Source: Fremontodendron californicum (Eukaryota > Streptophyta > Magnoliopsida > Malvales > Malvaceae). Taken from it: a DNA stretch of 64,000 nt. A program made the position numbers and the translations under genes. Shown piece by piece: positions 62,867-64,000 of this stretch (its first letter is position 1; each line of letters opens with the position of its first letter). Location of the stretch: assembly GCA_030761205.1 (NCBI GenBank), contig JAULJL010000041.1, forward strand, positions 1,932,001-1,996,000, read 5' to 3'. A model generated the notes under the pieces. It had not been told where the DNA came from, did not search any database, and saw only the letters and a list, made by a program, of their open reading frames with translations.

Positions 62867-64000
62867 ATGGCTTCATCTTTCATTTTTTGGCAATTCCTCT
62901 TCTTTCTCACCCTTGTATTGCTTCACCCTTTCAATGTCTTTGCTTCTTCTCCCTCTGAAACTCCTTCAGGTTCTTCATCTAGAGCTAGCGAACCAGAGAC
63001 CCTTTTGAGATGGAAAGCTAGTCTCGACAATAAAAGCCAGAATTTCCTTTCTTCTTGGGTTGGAGACAGCCACCATTGCAGCAGCTGGATCGGGATAGCC
63101 TGCGATGAAGGCGGTAGAATCGTCAATCTGAGCCTTCCGGATTACGGTTTGAGAGGTACACTTCAGAGTCTCAACTTCTTTTCCCTCCCTAACTTGATGA
63201 GGCTTGCCATTCGTAATAACTCATTTTATGGGAGTCTTCCTTCACAGATTGGTAGTCTTTCCAAACTCACCTTCCTTGACTTGTCATACAATAATTTCTT
63301 CGGAAACATTCCTTCTGAAATCGGCTTGTTGAAAAGCATTGACCTGATTTCCCTTGATAGAAGTAATTTTACTGGTTCAATTCCAGCTTCAATAGGAAGG
63401 TTGCAAAATTTATCCAGGCTTTACCTTGATGGCAATAGACTAAGTGGTTTTATACCTCAAGAACTTGGGAACCTTTCCAAGCTCAGCGAGCTTGTGTTGT
63501 CATCAAATAATTTCTTCGGAAACATTCCTTCTGAAATCAGCTTGTTGACAAGCATTAATCTGATTTACCTTGATAGAAATAATTTTACTGGTTTAATTCC
63601 AGCTTCTATAGGAAGGTTGCAAAATTTATCCAGGCTTTTCCTTTTTAGCAATAGACTAGGTGGTTCTATACCTCAAGAACTTGGGAACCTTTCCAAGCTC
63701 ACCGTCCTTGAGTTGTCATTCAACAATCTGTCAGGAAATATCCCATTTGAAATAGGAAAGTTGAGTTCACTTGCTCATCTTCATCTTCATGAAAACGATC
63801 TCACTGGCCCAATACCTATTTCCATGGCAAGCTTGCACAGTTTAGTCCGCCTTATCCTTGTTAACAATCGACTCAATGGTTCAATACCTGAAGAAGTTGG
63901 AACGATGAAGTCACTCAGAATGCTTGATCTTTCAGTTAACCAGCTAACTGGTCATATCCCATCATCTATAGCAAACTTGAGTAACTTAGAAGCATTGTAT
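62867..64000 (+). CDS. LRR receptor-like kinase, MIK2/MDIS1-interacting type (5' part; runs off the window)
   Basis: 378 codons are open from the ATG to the last base of the window with no stop or intron. Residues 1-28 form a hydrophobic signal peptide (FFLTLVLLHPFNVFA). Next come the LRRNT-type segment ETLLRWKASLD..SSWVG, the cap cysteines (HHCSSWIGIAC), and about eleven 24-residue plant LRRs (LxxLxLxxNxLxGxIPxxIG). The N-terminus and repeat style match subfamily XII/XIIb MIK2-like receptor kinases, plasma-membrane sensors in pollen-tube guidance, cell-wall and immune signalling. The transmembrane and kinase parts would lie beyond 64,000, so kinase identity is inferred. Start: the first ATG, directly before the signal peptide. 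Confidence 0.88.
   Translation, partial: MASSFIFWQFLFFLTLVLLHPFNVFASSPSETPSGSSSRASEPETLLRWKASLDNKSQNFLSSWVGDSHHCSSWIGIACDEGGRIVNLSLPDYGLRGTLQSLNFFSLPNLMRLAIRNNSFYGSLPSQIGSLSKLTFLDLSYNNFFGNIPSEIGLLKSIDLISLDRSNFTGSIPASIGRLQNLSRLYLDGNRLSGFIPQELGNLSKLSELVLSSNNFFGNIPSEISLLTSINLIYLDRNNFTGLIPASIGRLQNLSRLFLFSNRLGGSIPQELGNLSKLTVLELSFNNLSGNIPFEIGKLSSLAHLHLHENDLTGPIPISMASLHSLVRLILVNNRLNGSIPEEVGTMKSLRMLDLSVNQLTGHIPSSIANLSNLEALY
63260..63700 (+). repeat. 216-bp in-frame tandem duplication within the LRR domain
   Basis: The block AATAATTTCTTCGGAAACAT starts at 63,290 and again at 63,506. The two 72-codon units (three LRRs each) stay aligned without indels and differ at few positions (for example LDRSNFTGSIP versus LDRNNFTGLIP). 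Confidence 0.92.

Noticed and set aside
62728..63126. Minus-strand open frames of 60 and 67 codons over the receptor start
   Set aside because: Antisense shadows of the LRR-RLK signal peptide and cap region.

Overview
The window is nuclear DNA of a eudicot plant, probably a woody rosid, although the sequence does not let me name the species. The evidence is GT-AG introns of about 80 to 2,400 bases, very AT-rich spacers, plant-only gene families (KEG, VQ/SIB1, TGA bZIP, MIK2-like receptor kinase), many MITE-type transposons, a decayed Ty1/copia element and a plastid psbB insertion. The annotation is my own reading of splice sites and protein similarity; no database search was possible.

Layout. 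1.7-16.1 kb, minus strand: a complete 16-exon KEG gene (RING E3 ligase, kinase, ankyrin repeats and HERC2-like repeats; 1,653 residues after splicing). 16.1-20.8 kb: AT-rich spacer with dispersed repeats. 20.8-21.3 kb, minus: an intronless VQ-motif gene of the SIB1 type. 21.3-37.6 kb: a gene-free, transposon-rich block. It holds hAT-like and PIF/Harbinger-like MITEs with readable target-site duplications, and a 5'-truncated copia element carrying at least two nested insertions. 38.5-44.6 kb, plus: an 8-exon clade II TGA transcription factor (332 residues) whose longest intron holds three copies of one MITE. 45.7-52.6 kb, plus: a two-exon BRR2 spliceosomal helicase (2,175 residues). 53-56.2 kb: a GTGT-rich repeat array, then a patchwork of an IWS1 exon fragment, a decayed psbB fragment, an unidentified coding-like stretch and two MITE copies. 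56.4-59.2 kb, minus: a two-exon complex I LYR subunit (NDUFA6/B14 type, 132 residues). 62.9 kb to the end, plus: the first 378 codons of an LRR receptor-like kinase with a recent internal 72-residue duplication.

The genes are not an operon or a functional cluster. KEG, SIB1, TGA and the LRR-RLK belong to hormone, defence or stress signalling, whereas BRR2 and NDUFA6 are housekeeping genes. I did not find a new multi-gene system. The most unusual material is the transposon record: one about 155-220 bp MITE family with 8-bp target duplications in KEG, TGA and next to NDUFA6; a GC-rich hAT element in a KEG intron; nested insertions inside copia; and the chimeric nuclear/plastid junk at 54.4-55.4 kb.
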